This document shows positions 63,198 to 64,000 of a stretch of 64,000 bases of DNA, piece by piece; positions within the stretch are counted from its first letter, which is position 1; each line of letters opens with the position of its first letter. The notes below the pieces were generated by a model. The model saw nothing but the letters and a program-made list of their open reading frames with translations. It had not been told where the DNA came from and did no database searches. Both the position numbers and the translations under genes were made by a program. This DNA comes from Metabacillus malikii (GTDB lineage: Bacteria > Bacillota > Bacilli > Bacillales > Bacillaceae): assembly GCF_030813355.1 (NCBI RefSeq), contig NZ_JAUSUD010000003.1, positions 124,001-188,000 of the forward strand, written 5' to 3'.

Positions 63198-64000
63198 ATG
63201 GAAGTATTTGTGGCTAAACAGCCAATATTTAATCGAAATGAAGAAGTAATAGCATATGAACTTCTATATCGAGGGAGTAAGGAGAATTATTTTCCGGATA
63301 TTGATGGGGATCAAGCAACTGTAGAAGTCATTATAAACAGTTTTTTAAATATCGGCATGAATGAATTATCAGATGGTAAGAAGTGTTACGTCAATTTCAC
63401 TAAAAAACTGTTGGAGACAAAAGTACCGACTTATTTTAATCCAAGTTCAATTGTTGTCGAAATTTTAGAAGATGTAGAAATTGATGAGTCATTAGTAAGG
63501 CTATGCAGAGAGCTTAAACAATTAGGCTATACAATCGCGTTAGACGACTTTAAAATTCAAGAGAAATATGCTTTATTACCTGCACTCATTCAATATATAG
63601 ATATTATTAAAGTCGATTTTTTACATACTACGAAGGCTGCACAAATGCAGATAATTAAAAAGTACAAGCCTCATGATATTAAGTTACTAGCTGAAAAGGT
63701 AGAAACACGTGAAGAGTTCCTCTTTGCCTATAAAATAGGCTATAGCTATTTTCAAGGGTACTTCTTTAGCAAACCTGAAGTTATATCAAGCTATGATGTC
63801 CCAGTATATATGAATACCTATTACCAATTGCTAAATGAAATAGCGAAGCCTGAACCAAATATAGATATTATCGCAATGAATATTGAGCAAGATTTATCAT
63901 TATCATATAAGCTGTTAAAACTTATCAATTCACCGGCTTTACGACCAAGAAATAAAATAACATCTATTAAACAGGCCATTGTATTACTAGGTTTGAATGA
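63198..64000 (+). CDS. yuxH: EAL-HDOD signalling protein YuxH (5' part)
   Basis: Cut by the right edge; 267 residues visible. N-terminal EAL-like domain starts MEVFVAKQPIFNRNEEVIAYELLYRG; motifs YVNFTKKLL, ILEDVEID, IALDDFKI, IIKVDFL and YFQGYFFSKP can be followed, but several catalytic positions (E in the motif ExLxR is kept as ELLYR; DDF kept) are only partly conserved, so c-di-GMP hydrolysis is doubtful. From about residue 205 an HDOD domain begins (LSLSYKLLKLINSPAL). Start ATG 63198, 7 bases after GGGGG. Together with the EAL gene at 21.3 kb it is the second EAL protein. Confidence 0.88.
   Translation, partial: MEVFVAKQPIFNRNEEVIAYELLYRGSKENYFPDIDGDQATVEVIINSFLNIGMNELSDGKKCYVNFTKKLLETKVPTYFNPSSIVVEILEDVEIDESLVRLCRELKQLGYTIALDDFKIQEKYALLPALIQYIDIIKVDFLHTTKAAQMQIIKKYKPHDIKLLAEKVETREEFLFAYKIGYSYFQGYFFSKPEVISSYDVPVYMNTYYQLLNEIAKPEPNIDIIAMNIEQDLSLSYKLLKLINSPALRPRNKITSIKQAIVLLGLN

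Overview
The window is a 64 kb piece of an AT-rich Firmicutes chromosome, almost certainly a spore-forming member of the Bacillaceae. Its backbone follows the Bacillus subtilis yun-yut-yum-yui-yue gene order, with B. subtilis-type ribosome binding sites, GTG/TTG starts and several sporulation genes (yunB, lytH, yutC, yutH, yueG, a Spo0E-like gene). Several sodium-linked transporters (NSS, NhaC, YuiF) would fit a salt- or alkali-tolerant lifestyle, but this is inference and I do not name a species.

Layout. 1-1.2 kb: tail of a prophage or phage remnant (HK97-type capsid C-terminus and a small membrane protein). 1.6-4.9 kb: accessory block with an Rrf2 regulator, a methyltransferase, a thioredoxin-reductase-like flavoenzyme and a stand-alone GTP cyclohydrolase II. 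5.1-7.9 kb: a GH3 glycosidase with permuted domain order. 8.1-12.5 kb: yunF-yunE-yunD-yunC-yunB. 12.5-16.5 kb: a lysine riboswitch with an NhaC-type transporter, then an NSS transporter with its 35-residue MetS-like subunit. 17.2-27.8 kb: lytH, lipA, yutC, yutD, a DUF3055-like gene, an EAL protein, yutE, yutF, yutG, yutH and a D-2-hydroxyacid dehydrogenase. 28-31.3 kb: hom-thrC-thrB. 32.3-36.8 kb: yutI, yutJ, yuzB, a DUF2225 gene, dapF, yutM. 37.7-47.6 kb: yumC, yumB, yuiB, yuiC, yuiD, pepA, yuiF, bioY, yuiH. 48.2-52.3 kb: small genes and a ydjGHI-like membrane-stress operon behind a SigW-like promoter. 52.4-61.2 kb: yueD, an orphan histidine kinase, yueE, a block of merR-yugP-yugS, then yueF, yueG, yueH. 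61.3-64 kb: an HpaB-family monooxygenase, a 38-residue membrane peptide and the start of yuxH (EAL-HDOD).

How the genes work together. The lysine riboswitch, hom-thrC-thrB and dapF serve aspartate-family amino-acid metabolism. yutI and yutM are iron-sulfur cluster proteins. yutJ, yumB and yumC are flavin NAD(P)H oxidoreductases, and a Rex-like operator lies before yumB. bioY has a BirA operator that overlaps its -35 box and also abuts the ribosome binding site of yuiH.

The most unusual feature is a set of intergenic tandem repeats sharing a period of 52 bp. There are two arrays of one family (16.6-17.2 kb and 31.3-32.1 kb, in opposite orientation) and two arrays of another (37.2-37.6 kb and 55.7-56.1 kb). 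Each 52-bp unit carries one short hairpin. The spacing is held with almost no indels while the sequence drifts, and 52 bp is close to five turns of B-DNA. Three of the four arrays lie where two genes converge. Larger palindromic repeats occupy another convergent gap at 24.1-24.9 kb. Other candidates for follow-up are a nested-stem element at 60.7 kb, a hairpin that may bridge the ribosome binding site and start of yugS, a terminator-like hairpin hiding the yunB ribosome binding site, and a histidine kinase with no conventional start codon.
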